Part shown: positions 33,454 through 45,138 of the stretch, piece by piece
Position numbering within the stretch: the stretch's first letter is position 1
How the letters are laid out: every line of letters begins with the position of its first letter
Source of the DNA: Propionivibrio sp.
GTDB taxonomy: Bacteria; Pseudomonadota; Gammaproteobacteria; Burkholderiales; Rhodocyclaceae
Reading direction: 5' to 3'
Assembly (NCBI GenBank): GCA_016705685.1
Contig: JADJLB010000010.1
Coordinates: 464,501-528,500, forward strand
DNA: 64,000 nucleotides
Position numbers and translations under genes: made by a program
Notes under the pieces: model-generated
Database searches by the model: none
What the model saw: the letters and a program-made list of their open reading frames with translations, nothing else
Told to the model about the DNA's origin: nothing

Positions 33454-35910
33454 ATGTTGAGCCGATCCATCAATCTCCTGATGACACTTGTTGCGCTGAC
33501 CTTGTGTGCTTTCCTGGTCGCGCATTATCCTCTTGGACCGTTCATCCCGGCCGTTGGCTTGCTCTCCTATGCACTTGTGGTGTTTTATCGGCCGAGCATT
33601 TTTCTGATCATCATTCCAGCGCTCATTCCGCTTATCGGATTCGCGCCCTGGACTGGATGGATCAGTTTTGAGGAACTTGATTTACTGGTCCTTGCTACAG
33701 CGGCAGGTGCATACGCCAGATACGCTTTCGATGGAAAGCGGCAGGGCGGCCAGCGTACATCGTCGTTATTGATCGTTCTGTCAGTCCTGATGTCCGCATC
33801 GATTCTGATCTCGATGGCCCGTGGCTTCGCCGATGCCGGCGGTTTTGTATTTGGATGGTTTCAGGGTTATGACGGCTCGATGAACAGCATACGAATCGGA
33901 AAGAGTTTCTTCCTGGCGCTGCTGCTGCTTCCCCTGCTGATACGACAGCAATATAGCGCTGAGCAAAGTACTTCCCGTAAGTTGGCTCTGGGCATTGCGC
34001 TGGGTTTGTGTGCCGCGTCACTTGCGGCGCTATGGGAACGCTTGGCCTATACTGATCTCCTGAATTTTTCCAGTGACTACCGATCAACGGCATTGTTTTG
34101 GGAAATGCACGTCGGGGGTGCTGCACTCGATGGTTGGCTATTGCTTACCTTCCCGTTTTCAATTTGGGCACTGCGCCATTCCAGAAATGCTTTACAGTAT
34201 GCATGTTCAATACTTCTGATAGGGCTGGCCGCCTATGCTTCGCTGACTACTTTTTCCCGGGGGGTTTATCTTGCTCTCGTTGTTTCCCTGCCATTGCTAG
34301 CCTGGCAAACACGCAGGCGTTTTGACTCCGCTCAAGCTGCTCCGGAAACACCGGCCTGGGGATTCTTTCGCTGGATGTTTGCGCTTGTTTTTCTGGGCTC
34401 GCTCGCTGGTCTGGTCTTCCCCGCAGGAGGTTATCGCGGGCTTATCGCCATGTTGGGTCTCCTTGCCGTTTCGTTATCAATGCCGCCGACGCTGCGAAAA
34501 ATGTCGCTTGGGAATTTTGCAACCGGCGGTTCAGTTGGCCTGTTCATCGGGATGGCAGTGGTTCTATCGGCGAACTTACTACCCAAGGGCCCGTACGTTC
34601 TCTATTCACTCCTCTTGTTCCTGACCCTATTAACGCTGTATTGGCCAGGAATGCAGAATGTGCAGAATCGCTCGTCCGTCTGTTTGGCCAGCTTCTGTTG
34701 CCTGTTGTTGAGCGCAGCAGACGTCACTTATTTTTGGGGTGGCACCGAGGCCCTGTGGGGCATGAGTCTGGCACTGACTATGCTCATCCTGTTACTGGCA
34801 TGGGCAACGTTTACCAGGCATCCGCTATGGCCAGATCAACTTCGCTGGCAAGGCAACTTGATGGTTGTTGCCGTTGCTGCCAGTTTGCGTCGTTGCCGTA
34901 TTTGTTGGCGGCGGCTACATGACGGACAGGTTTTCGACAACCGGCAAGGATTTCGGTGGTCGCTTGTCGCATTGGAGACAAACCATCAGCATGCTCAAAA
35001 CACCTTGGGATATGGTGTTTGGCAAAGGCCTTGGTCGATTTCCTGCCAACTACTATTTTGATATCCCGACGGGCGAATTCCCGGGCAGCTATCGAGTCAC
35101 AACTGAAAACGGCAATTCATTCTTGTCGCTCGTCGCACCACGACATCCGATGAGCTTTGGAGACATCCTGCGGATGTCACAGCGCTTGAGTTTTGATGCT
35201 CATGGCCCATTTGTTCTCGATTTCAAGATCAAGACCAAGGCTACTGTTGAAATTCATGCGGAGGTTTGTGAGAAGCATCTGTTGTATTCCGGAAGTTGTG
35301 CCATCGGAAACGTGGCTATCAAAGCCACGCATGGCGAATGGCAATCCGAACATTTGCGTCTTGATGGCCCGTTGTTGGGAACCGGCCCTGGTACGCTCCG
35401 CGCTTCAAAACGTTTTCACTAGGAATCGGGAACCAAAGCGGCGCTGCCGAAGTCGACGATTTGCTGCTGAGTTCTACGGGGAGCCCTAATTTGCTGGCTA
35501 ACAACGACTTCTCCAACGAAATGCAGCATTGGTTTTTTAGCAGTGACCATGACCACATGCCTTGGCATGCCAAGAATCTGCTGGTGAATATCTTGTTCGA
35601 TCAGGGAACCACAGGCTTGGTTCTTTTCCTGCTGCTGACAAGCTGTGCGCTATGGCGTCTGAATCTCGGGAAAGCAAGACTTCACGAGTTCTCCCCCTAC
35701 TTGAACGCTGCAATCATAGGTTTTCTTGCCGTTGGCCTGTTCGACAGCCTCACGGACGTACCTAGATTGGCATTTCTCTACTACCTGCTGATCCTATATG
35801 CCTTATCGCTCGGCGCCTCCTTTCGAAAGATTAGTGGCAAGCCATCAAAAAGCCGGAAACCGGGTGATGCTTCAAAAGCCGTCGAACCGCTACAATCCTT
35901 GAAGAAGTAA
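33454..35910 (+). pseudogene. O-antigen ligase/Wzy-like polymerase with two frame changes
   Basis: A large multi-spanning membrane protein of the O-antigen polymerase/ligase type (LFLIIIPALIPLIGF, SWPGF-like hydrophobic stretches throughout). The reading frame moves by +1 near 34865-34890 and back by -1 near 35395-35405. The continuous product would have about 818 residues: N-terminal membrane half, a soluble insert of about 100 residues containing DFKIKTKATVEIHAEVCEK, and a C-terminal membrane region (NILFDQGTTGLVLFLLL). The soluble insert looks like a beta-sandwich, carbohydrate-binding-like segment. Both shifts lie in the region of many frame changes, so they may be sequence errors rather than real lesions. 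Confidence 0.72.
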
Positions 35911-35920
35911 ACTAAAACGC

Positions 35921-36690
35921 ATGCCTTCCGACCTGACATCCTACCGATCGAGTTTAGCTGAACAGCAACGTATTGCAGACTTGTTCGCACTTCTTCCCGC
36001 CAGTGGCTGCAACGCACTCGACATAGGGGCCCGCGATGGCTACCTCTCAAGAATGCTTGCCGAGCGATTCGACCGGGTCGTTGCCCTTGATCTCGAGAAG
36101 CCCGATATCGAGCATCCTAAAATCGTTCCGATGCAAGGCAATATTGCAGACTCAAAGTTTTCGGACAATCAATTCGACGCAGTCCTCTGCGCCGAAGTCC
36201 TGGAACATATTCCCCCACATCTCTTGACCCGGTCCTGCCACGAAATAGCTCGGATTGCTCGGAACAAGGTTGTAATCGGCGTTCCTTATCGCCAGGATCT
36301 CCGTTGTGGTCGTACCACCTGCGCCAACTGCGGGAAAACGAATCCTCCTTGGGGCCACGTCAATAGTTTCGACGAAAACCGGCTCAGGATGCTTTTTCCG
36401 GCGCTGATCTTGGAAAAATGACATTTGTCGGATTTTGCTGCGAAGGGACAAACAGCATTTCCACGGCACTGCTTGACTATGCGGGTAACCCGTACGGCAC
36501 ATGGCAACAGGACGAGCCATGTATCCACTGTGGCGGGCCGATAGGCTCACCCAAAGCGCGGAATCCCTTCCAGCGCATTTCTACCCGAGTTGCATTTCTG
36601 ATCAACCGCTTCCAGGGTCTTACGATCAAGCCGCATGGCAATTGGATCCATGTGCTGTTTGCGAAGCCTTCAGCAACGACAACCTACTGA
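35921..36690 (+). pseudogene. SAM-dependent methyltransferase, class I, one frame change
   Basis: Methyltransferase-11-type protein: ALDIGARDGYLSRML motif near residue 31, FDAVLCAEVLEHIPP near residue 85. The frame ends at 36421 in a run of five A (36414-36418), and the missing C-terminus (KMTFVGFCCEGTNSIS...) continues in the next frame to 36690. One more A would restore a protein of about 256 residues. It contains two pairs of Cys (CANCGK and CIHCGG) suggestive of a zinc site. Substrate unknown; EPS sugar or a lipid-linked intermediate is plausible. Confidence 0.75.
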
Positions 36691-36701
36691 AACTCAAACT
36701 C

Positions 36702-38398
36702 ATGACCTCCAAATCGCCCATTGTCCGAAATGCGGAACTCGACGAACCGCTTTGTTCGGGACGGTACAAATTCAACGATATTCAGCTTCAGCAATTGAAT
36801 AGCGAGCAAGGTGGGATTGCCGCTTGGACCGAAGCATTCAGGCGATCGAAAGTCGCGGCCCCAAATGGCGTAGCGGGCGATTTCGCGGTTGCATTGTTCA
36901 GTCCAAAGTCCCGTTCATTGCCGTTGACCGCTTCGCCATCAATAGCCTGTGCTATCAAATCGTGGATGGCCGTCTCCGAGTCGCGGAACGCGCCGACGAT
37001 CTTGCAGCAGCCGATGCCAAACTCGACCCACAGGCACTCTACGATTATCTCTACTTCCATGATCCCGGCACCACGTACGGTCTTCAAAGGCATTTACCGT
37101 CTCCCGGCTGGTCACTATGCGCTGTTCGAGAACGGGAAATTGACCGTTGCGCCTTGGTGGACACCTCATTTTGAGGAAGACCGCCGAGTACCTGTACCTG
37201 AGCTCAAGGCGGAGTTCCGCCAAATCCTGCGCGATTCGGTGACCGATCAGCTCGATGGTCAAACGACGGGCTGTTTTCTCAGCGGCGGCACCGATAGTTC
37301 AACCGTAGCAGGCCTGCTCCGTGAGGTCACAGGGCAGCCCGCCAAGGCTTTTTCCATCGGCTTCGAGGCGGCAGGTTACGACGAGATGGAATACGCACGC
37401 ATTGCGGCCCGCCACTTCGGTGCTGAACACCATGAGTACTACGTCACGCCGAACGACCTTGTGCGCAGCATCCCCGATGTGGCGGCATCCTACGACCAGC
37501 CATTCGGCAATTCATCCGTCGTTCCAGCCTACTATTGCGCCAAGGCAGCCCGCGAGGCAGGTGTTACGCGCATCCTCGCCGGCGATGGCGGCGACGAGCT
37601 TTTCGGCGGCAACACCCGTTACGCCAAACAGCGGGTCTTCAATGCCTATGACAATATACCGGGCAGCCTGCGGCGAGGAGTTCTTGAGCCTCTACTTATT
37701 GGAAATACCTTAGCGGGAAGAATTCCAGGGATCAAGAAGGCAGTCAGCTACGTCGAACAGGCCCGCATTCCCATGCCTGACCGGATGCAGATGTATAACC
37801 TGCTTGGCCGCATTGGCCTTGCTGAGGTGCTTACTTCCGAGTTTCTCGCCCAGGTCAACCGGACGACACGCTGCGGCAACAGCGGGAAACCTACCAATCG
37901 GGAGACGGTCGCGCGCTGGTCAACCGCATGCTCTGGTACGACTGGAAATACACCTTGGCCGACAACGACCTGCCCAAAGTCGTCGGCGCCAACAGGCTGG
38001 CTGGTATTCCTGTCGGTTTCCCACTTCTGGACGACCGCCTGGTCGATTTCTCACTGCGCTTGAATCCTGAGCTCAAACTCAAAGGGCTGACCTTGCGCTG
38101 GTTCTTCAAGGGAGGCCCTGAAAGACTTTTGCCTCCGCAAATCATTACCAAGAAGAAACACGGTTTCGGTCTTCCATTCGGTGTTTGGGCTGTAGAGCAT
38201 GCTGGGCTGCGAACTCTGGCCATGGAATCACTCGACTCGCTTCGTTGTCGGGGAATTGTCAGATCCGATTTCCTTGACCGGCTGGTCAAGGAGTATCTTC
38301 CGCAACACCCGGGTTATTACGGAGAACTGGTCTGGATTTTGATGATGCTGGCACAGTGGCTTCTGGCTCGAGGCCCAGCAAAGAAAGCGTCGATATAG
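36702..38398 (+). pseudogene. Asparagine-synthase-like protein with three frame changes
   Basis: The ATP pyrophosphatase domain is clear: SGGTDSSTVAG loop, FGAEHHEYYVT, LAGDGGDELFGGN. The N-terminal part resembles the glutaminase fold (YKFNDIQLQ, DFAVALF) but lacks the catalytic Cys right after Met, so it may use ammonia or another donor. Frame changes are near 36895-36907 (-1), 37060-37070 (+1) and 37857 (-1, in a run that reads CC where CCC would restore the frame). Restored, it would have about 565 residues. Such proteins in EPS loci are predicted to amidate a carboxyl group. It differs from the complete XrtA-associated amidotransferase at 48928. Confidence 0.75.
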
Positions 38399-38479
38399 AA
38401 GTCAATATGATCTTGTGCCAGTAATGGGTCAACCTGGCCCGTCTCAATTCAGCAGCCTCAATCAGGAAACAATACCTTC

Positions 38480-39904
38480 GTGTCGACCAGAAAAGCACTT
38501 GCCTTGTCCTTCTTGGACCGTTATTCGGGACTTGTTCTGCATACCGCCTCGTCCATGGTGGTGGCAGGTTATTGTCCCCCTCGGAGATTGAGTCTCGGTC
38601 ACCATGGTGCTTCTGGGCTTTGTAGCCACGTTCTGCGACCTGGGCGCCGGGCAGTATCTGGTTCAGCAAAAGGAATTGACTGAAGAACGCATCAGGGCCA
38701 CCTGGAGCGTGCAGCTTGGACTGGGCCTCTTCATCGCCTTGCTTATTCTTGCGGCGGCCATACCTACGGCCTCGTTTTACAACGAGCCTAGAATGCTCGA
38801 TATCATGCTGGTGCTCGCTTTGAATTTCGCGATTACACCTTTTCTGGCCTTTCCTATGCTTGGCTGGCACGTGACATGCGTTTCGGCAAGATTGCGGTCA
38901 TCCGCTTTGTCGGTTCGGTTGTTCATGCCGCCTCTTCAATCGGTTTGGCCTGGTCAGGCCACGGACCGGTCAGCCTTGGCGTGGCAAACGCGTTGACAAC
39001 GCTCTCCGGCATCCTGGCAGTGTGGCTATTGGCGCGTCCAATAGGCATTGGCGACCGACATTGAAAGGGATTACGGAGGTAGTGTCGTTTGGCGGAAAGC
39101 TGACCTTGAATTCGCTCATGAACACGCTTGCCATAGGCGCACCTGAACTCTTTCTCGGCAAAATCCAAACGATGACAGCAGCCGGTCAATTCAGTCGTTC
39201 TCTTGGTTTGGTGAGCATGTTTCAACGTCTGATCATGGACGCGGTGAATGCCGTGGCTTTGCCGTATTTCGCCAAGCAATTCCGTGAATCTAAAGACTAC
39301 GCTGCTTCATTCATCGTGGCCATGGAACTGGTAACGGGTTTGGGCTGGTCTTTCTTTGCCGGAATCTGTGTTCTTGCTTATCCAGCAATTCATATCCTTT
39401 ACGGCGATCAATGGGGCGATGCGGTCAACCCAACCCTGATGGCTCGCCATTGCCTACGCAATCGGTGTTCCTTCTTCGGTATGCTACACACCTTTGATAG
39501 CCATTGGCGCAGCAACGGATTCACTGAAAATCACGGTTGTGTCGACTTTGCTGTTCTTGGCGGCTACTTTTGTCGGTGCTACCCTGGACCTTGTAACCTT
39601 GAGTCAACTATTGGTGATTGCTGCATTCATTGTTGCTATTCTCTGGCTTCGATTGGCATCAAAACGCATCGGCTTTCCCGTTAAGGCGCTCTTTCACTGC
39701 TGGCTGAAAAGCATGTTGTTGGCGATCGGCGCAATAGGCGTTCCAATGGCCACCATGATGCAAATGGGATGGAACTCACCGGACATACTGACGACGACGT
39801 GCATTTCGGTCCCGGGTGGAGTTCTCGGGTTTCTTCTCTCGGCCTATGTGACGAAGCATCAGGTCTGGAACGAGATCAGCAAGGTGGTTCGAAAACAGCG
39901 TTGA
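38480..39904 (+). pseudogene. Wzx-like polysaccharide flippase with several frame changes
   Basis: A membrane transporter of the MOP/Wzx type, recognised by DLGAGQYLVQQKELTEE and the following hydrophobic segments. It starts at GTG 38480, but the frame changes near 38575, 38865, 39055 and 39445, giving a restored length of about 475 residues. Around 38575 more than one base seems missing. It should move undecaprenyl-linked repeat units across the inner membrane. The defects are of the same one-base kind seen in neighbouring genes. Confidence 0.7.
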
Positions 39905-40165
39905 CGTTGAGCGGCTGATTGGCAAGTGAATGGACAACAGAAACATCGAATATCGACAGTTGGAAGAGACCAAACTCCCGGTGATCGTTTTTCTATCGCT
40001 AACAGGCTCATCGATGTCAAACGTCAACTGACTAGCTTCACGCTATTCGTTGCCACACACTATAGGCAAACAGTACAAGCGATCGCGCTTATAAATCACG
40101 ACCAATCGGTTGGAACAACCAAGTTTTGAGTAACGGATTTCAGCCCGATCCGTTGAAGGCCTCTA
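39905..40165. other. 261-base gap between flippase and FkbM gene
   Basis: No convincing gene, tRNA or terminator. It contains a run of moderately AT-rich sequence and a short imperfect inverted repeat around 40135-40155 (CGGAT...ATCCG). The FkbM gene starts at its end. Confidence 0.35.
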
Positions 40166-40998
40166 ATGAATAACTTCAAGAAGATTCCGAACTACTTGCG
40201 AGAATTCGGTGTTGTGTCTGGCTTGAAAATCTTTTCTGCAGTGGAATTGGCAAAGCCCGTGTCTTCGGAGCGCAGGATCAAGCTATCGATACCCGGTTAT
40301 AGCAATAGCATCTTTCTGCGCGACAATCTGGCTGATTGTTCAACCTTCTGGCAATGCTTGGTCCAGCGACAGTATGACACGCGTCGTTTTCCGCATCACG
40401 CCCGCTTGATGGATCGCTACGAAGAAAGTATCCGCCAAGGTCAAATACCTTTGATTGTCGATTGCGGCGGAAACATTGGAATGGCTGCACTGTGGTTTGC
40501 CAAACAGTTCCCCCGGTCGAAGATTATCTCGATTGAACCAGACGAAAATAATCTTGAATTGTTACAACTGAATACTCAGGCATTCAGTGACAGAATCACG
40601 ATCATCCACGGCGGAATTTGGAACAAGCACGGAGCACTTAAGATCATTAACCCCGATTCAGGCTCTGCGGCATTTCGCGTGGAATTTCAGGAGTCGCAGG
40701 ATTCAGGCTCAATTCCGGCTTATACGATGGATGATCTATGCAATCTTGGTGGTGACAAGGATCCTTTGATCGTAAAAACTCGATATCGAAGGTGCTCAGG
40801 CACAGCTTTTTCAAGCAATACAGATTGGGTCGATCGGTCAACGCTGATTACCTTGGAGCTTGACGACTGGCTACTCCCTTGGCAGGGCACTAGCCGCAAT
40901 TTCTTTCCTGTCTCTCCAAGTACAAATTTGATTACCTGCTTGGGGAGAAAGCATCTTCTGCTTCAGGGACGTTTCTTGAAGCACTCTGTCCGCCTTGA
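40166..40998 (+). pseudogene. FkbM-family methyltransferase with frame changes
   Basis: SAM-dependent methyltransferase of the FkbM type: VDCGGNIGMAALWFAKQFP (about residue 94) and ISIEPDENNLELLQ. Near 40770 the frame changes so that the family motif read as KIDIEGAQAQLFQ is lost. It returns near 40812 and changes again near 40905, with a natural end at TGA 40996-40998. Restored length is about 277 residues. It is the last plus-strand gene before the strand switch at about 41 kb. Probable sugar O-methylation of the polysaccharide; substrate unknown. Confidence 0.7.
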
Positions 40999-41030
40999 AC
41001 AAACCTTCAAATACAGGTACTGGGCGGTCC

Positions 41031-41976
41031 TCATTTTCTCAAGGCTTTCGCCAGAGCTGCATCAGACAGCGGCAAATCGGTTTGGAGTCCGGTCCCAGGG
41101 AGTAAAGCGCGGCAGATGGAAAACGTCTGAACGGGTACTGGCAAATTTGGGTTCCGTCGAAACCGCGGCGACAAAACCAGCCTGCGAACCATCTCTCCGT
41201 GGCGGGCTGAACAATCACGCGACGGTACGCCATTGGGGTATGCAAAAACGTTCACCGATTCACCGAGTATGGATTCGAGTTCCAACTTGCCAGCCTCAAT
41301 CTCCGCGTAGGCCTTCCCGTCCTCCATGAGTTCAAGAATCGGATGTGTGTGCGTGTGGGCACCAATCTCCGCACCAGCCACGCGCAATTTCTTGAGTTGG
41401 GCGCGAGTCATCATCAACGGCTTATGCTCTGTGATGGCTCCTCGACGACCAATTTCGGTAGCTACTGCTGAGCGACGATCGTGATCGAAATATTTCAGTT
41501 GTCCAAGTACCGCCTCGTAGCACCTTACCCGTGAAGCCGTGTCAGTGAGAGCGTGATACCCCAAGTTAAACTCTTGCAGATCCAACACCCCATCAGGGCA
41601 TTGCGAACTGTCTCGATAACCTCATCATTCCACATGCGCCCCCATCAAGAAATGACGTCGCTATAAAAAGGTGGAAGGAATGCCGAAGCGCTCAAGAATC
41701 GCCAGGCCACCTCAAGATTGTCAGCATAACCGTCGTCAAAAGTAATTACGGCCGCTGCGGCCGGCAATGTACTCGCCTCTTAGGTGCTCTACAGCGTCTC
41801 CGAGTGAGCACATTGAAGGTTTTCGCAATGAAGCGGGCCATCCAATGAAATTGTTCCGCAGACGGTTCAAACGGCAGGATTGGGTCAGCTTTCGCCAGGA
41901 CACGGTGAAAGATAAAGATGCTGAGTCTGGCCGACGTGCCCGACGGCGAAAGGGTACGAAATATTGGAGAAAGCAT
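41031..41976 (-). pseudogene. Polysaccharide deacetylase, heavily frame-disrupted
   Basis: NodB-type deacetylase: FHRVLAKADPILPFEPS at the N-terminus, the metal-binding VITFDDGYADNLEVAWRF, a later SFLMGGRMWNDEVIE, GAHTHTHPIL with the His pair, and FAYPNGV. These segments lie in different frames, with at least five frame changes across 945 bases, so as printed it cannot make a full protein. If the changes are sequence errors, it is a normal deacetylase removing N-acetyl groups from the EPS or a lipid-linked sugar. It differs from the intact XrtA deacetylase at 55941. Confidence 0.68.
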
Positions 41977-42002
41977 CGAATCAGACCCGACAACCCTTCA
42001 CA

Positions 42003-42909
42003 TCACCTCAAAGCCGAAAAAGTTTCCCGAGCGACACGGGCATAACGATCCGTATCGAAACGGACATACCCGATAAAGTGTAAGAATACGGTACCTGGCT
42101 GCTCACGGCCCGGATGGCAATACTTCGGGTGTGGAAGCACACAGGCTTGCGGTGAATTTGAAACCATGAAATTGGAGGCGAACTGCTCAGTTCCCCAGGC
42201 ACTCCATTTGTCTGCGAGTGCCACTTCCATCGCCTGGCTGAACTCTCGCAACCTAGCACGGCTAAAGCTACCTGGAGCAAAGCCCGAAAACCCAGCGCAC
42301 CCACGGACATAACGTGACGATTGGGCGCTGGGAGTCGATCCAGATTCGCTTCGGCGAGTATTTGTACGTGTTCCCCGCTATCGGCGTGCTTTCGCCCAAT
42401 GGGACGCTTCATCACTGCTGACAAAATCCTGGCCATCCTCGGTCGCCAATACAAATGAACTCGATTCACCAATCGCATTTTTCACTTCGGCCATCTCAGC
42501 CAAGACCACTGTGTCAGCATCCAACTGAACAACATAATCATTTTGCACATACTCGGAAATCGCTATCAACCGTTCCCAGCATCCTCCCTGCGGCATTCCG
42601 GGCTCACGGAAATCAACCGCTTTAGCAAATTCAATGCCATGGACATGAGATCTGATCAGCGATTGGTCTGCTTCAGTAATACTAGGATCAGAGACAACGA
42701 TAATTCGCTGTGGGTGAAGAAAACGACAGAATGACTTTATTGCCAAAGATAGGATTCAACATCCCGATGATGCACCATGGAAAGCACGGCAAACCGGTCG
42801 CTGCCGGTAACAACAGGCTTAGTGACGAGCACGTGTTGAAGTGCCTTCCCGAAACGGCGTCGATTGATCGCTGTTCGGACTTTGTTGATAAGAGATCAAT
42901 CGTCGGCAT
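42003..42909 (-). pseudogene. Glycosyltransferase-like protein (DxD motif), frame-disrupted
   Basis: A GT-A-like protein pieced from three frames: a start near 42909, then DRFAVLSMVHHRDVESY, IKSFCRFLHPQRIIVVSD, CWERLIAISEYVQNDY with QLDADTVVL (the nucleotide-sugar metal motif), and a C-terminal part containing GTEQFASNFM and FLHFIGYVRFDTDRYA. Frame changes lie near 42750, 42415 and 42300. Family uncertain; the DxD and surroundings suggest sugar transfer. Boundaries are approximate. Confidence 0.55.
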
Positions 42910-42946
42910 ATTGATTCAACAAACTCCATCAAATAGAAACATAACC

Positions 42947-43678
42947 TTATTCCTTCCACTTACCCGCACGCATCAAGCGGTTTCGCAAACCTGGCAATGG
43001 GTAACCAAGCTGGTAGGCGTGCTTGGCCGCCTCAACAGACTTGTCATATTCCTTCAGCTCAAAATAGGCAAAGGATGCGTGAACGTGAACGCTCATCGTT
43101 TCTTCATCAAGAGATTCGATCTTTTCCAGTTGAGCATTGGCTTCGGCCACTTTGCCGCGCCGCGCATAGTAGTAGTAGCCGTAGAGCGCCCTGACCAGAG
43201 CGTCATCTGGCGCAAAACGAACGGCTCGCTGGAAAAAGCAATGTATCCGTAGCAGGCTGGACGGGAGGTTTTCGGTCTTATACCGAAAACCCATATCTTC
43301 CATGGCAGCCAAAGCTCTTGGGTGATTAGGAAACGCCCAGAGGGTGTAGCCAAAACCGGCGGCAGGAGGAAGTTCGATCATTTTCCGGGAAGATTTCTTC
43401 TGACCTTTCAGGTAAGCCTCATATTCGAGGGAGAAGTGAGCTCCTTCAACGAGTGCCCTGTCGTCTGGTCCGGCCCTGCGATAATCGAAGGGGCCATATT
43501 TGTTTGGGATCCACAGCGGGCGACAGTCCGTTTCATAGAGTTCCTCGGCTGGCCAGCGCGTTGCCCAATCGGGATAGCTGCCCTGATTGAGGGCCGCACT
43601 CGCACCATCTGCGAAGACAAAGACAAAAAACAAGAAACAAAGACGCAACGCTTTGCAAACGATTGGTCTTCGCTTCAT
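42947..43678 (-). CDS. Secreted TPR-like protein of the EPS locus
   Basis: A 243-residue protein. I chose the ATG at 43678 because it gives a signal peptide (MKRRPIVCKALRLCFLFFVF, followed by ASA); the frame runs on upstream to 43879. The C-terminal half has tetratricopeptide-like helices (ALVRALYGYYYYARRGKVAEANAQ, then HASFAYFELKEYDKS). It is intact, unlike its neighbours. Similar TPR proteins accompany the O-glycosylation ligase in exosortase loci and may bind the polymer or ligase in the periplasm. Exact role unknown. Confidence 0.7.
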   Translation of the reverse strand: MKRRPIVCKALRLCFLFFVFVFADGASAALNQGSYPDWATRWPAEELYETDCRPLWIPNKYGPFDYRRAGPDDRALVEGAHFSLEYEAYLKGQKKSSRKMIELPPAAGFGYTLWAFPNHPRALAAMEDMGFRYKTENLPSSLLRIHCFFQRAVRFAPDDALVRALYGYYYYARRGKVAEANAQLEKIESLDEETMSVHVHASFAYFELKEYDKSVEAAKHAYQLGYPLPGLRNRLMRAGKWKE

Positions 43679-43737
43679 TGAGAACCTGAAATGGAACAAC
43701 TGTATATTCCCGCTTGACGTTTGCACACTGGGTTGGG

Positions 43738-45067
43738 TCATCTTACAGATCTTTCTGAAATCGAAAGCTCGACGTTTGGTTGCACGCTCGTGGGGTCTTT
43801 GGTGCTCTTCCCTGGAATGGATTCGATCCAATCTTGACCTTGAGAACGGAAATTCAAAATCCAGCGCTTGGTTAGACAAACAATAACCAGAATATTATAG
43901 GGCAAGTCGAAGTATGCCAGACTCAGGAAAGCCCCACCGACGGCATAACCTACCAGCGCGACCTGACACATGGCGCCGAGATTCTTGCACCAAAGCGACT
44001 CCGGTTCTTTTCCTCCATTCTGAATTAGCCAGTTACTCGTGCGCCAGACTGACCACCACATCCCCATGAACAGGAATAATCCGATGAAGCCGTGCTCGCC
44101 AAGCACCTGAAAGTAAATGCTGTGCGCGGCATGGATGTCAGTTGGATTGGGCGCATAAAGAGCAAAAATGTCCGCCGTATACATGTCGAAGCCTGCACCG
44201 GTAATCATATGGGTAGCCACATTGTAGGCTACCCACCAGGCATTATACGCCCCATCGCCGAACTATCTTCCTCGTAAGTATTTATGGTTTCCATCCGGTT
44301 CGACCACTGGTCAGGCATGAAGGCAATCAATGCCACGCCGACAACCAGCATGATCACTCCGGAAACAAGCTTCTTTGGACTCTTCAACCAAAGAAAGATC
44401 GTCATGGCAGCAATGGCCAATAACGCTCCCCGCGACTGGCTACCCAAGGCGGCGGCAGCAGTAAGCAACATCGCGACCGAAAACCCGTGACGCACCCACA
44501 ATCTTGTTGACTCCAACTGCAAATAGCGCATAAGTGGAATGACAACGATCAGGGCCAAGGCCAACTCATTGTTTCCACCGATAAACCCGCCGGGTCCCCA
44601 AACGCGATAAACGCCGCCATGCAGAAGTGTAAAGATTCCTCCCTTGATACCGAAGAAACCGAGAGAGCAAGCCACTACCCAGACAAAGATTTCAATATGA
44701 CGTCGGGTTCTCAATAGCATCAAAGCGACCAGAATCATCACATCGATTTTCAGCACTTTGGAAAGCATTTCAACGCTACCATCGACGTTGTATGAGTATG
44801 GAAAAGTGATGCATATCCAGGCCACGAACAACAAGAGCCATATAGCCGGCGGTTCCGAAAATGGGCTTTGCCTTTCCTTGCTAACATTCCAATCATCGTG
44901 GCGATGGCGACAATTGCCGCAACTGGAAAAGTTTGTGCAAATCCGTAAGCCAAGGAATGCGGGTTCATCAGACTCACCCAGGTCCACAGCATGACGCCGA
45001 ACCATGGTCGCCTTAAGGCATAAAGGCTACCAGCCAATACTATTCCGACGACCAGAATATCACGCAC
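43738..45067 (-). pseudogene. O-glycosylation ligase, XrtA-associated type, two frame changes
   Basis: A membrane protein of the O-antigen ligase superfamily, matching the putative O-glycosylation ligase of exosortase A loci: MRDILVVGIVLAG, NPHSLAYGFAQTFP, GVYRVWGPGGFIGGNNELAL, SQSRGALLA. The start is GTG 45067 after GGAGA. The frame changes near 44875-44885 and near 44245 (missing base in an A run before AATGCCTGG), splitting it into three pieces. Restored length is about 443 residues. It would transfer a glycan in the periplasm. Confidence 0.78.
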
Positions 45068-45138
45068 TGTCTATTCTCCGTTTTCGTCAAACGCATTTCA
45101 TATCATTGCCTATCACATCAAGCGGTATGGGGTTTCGC

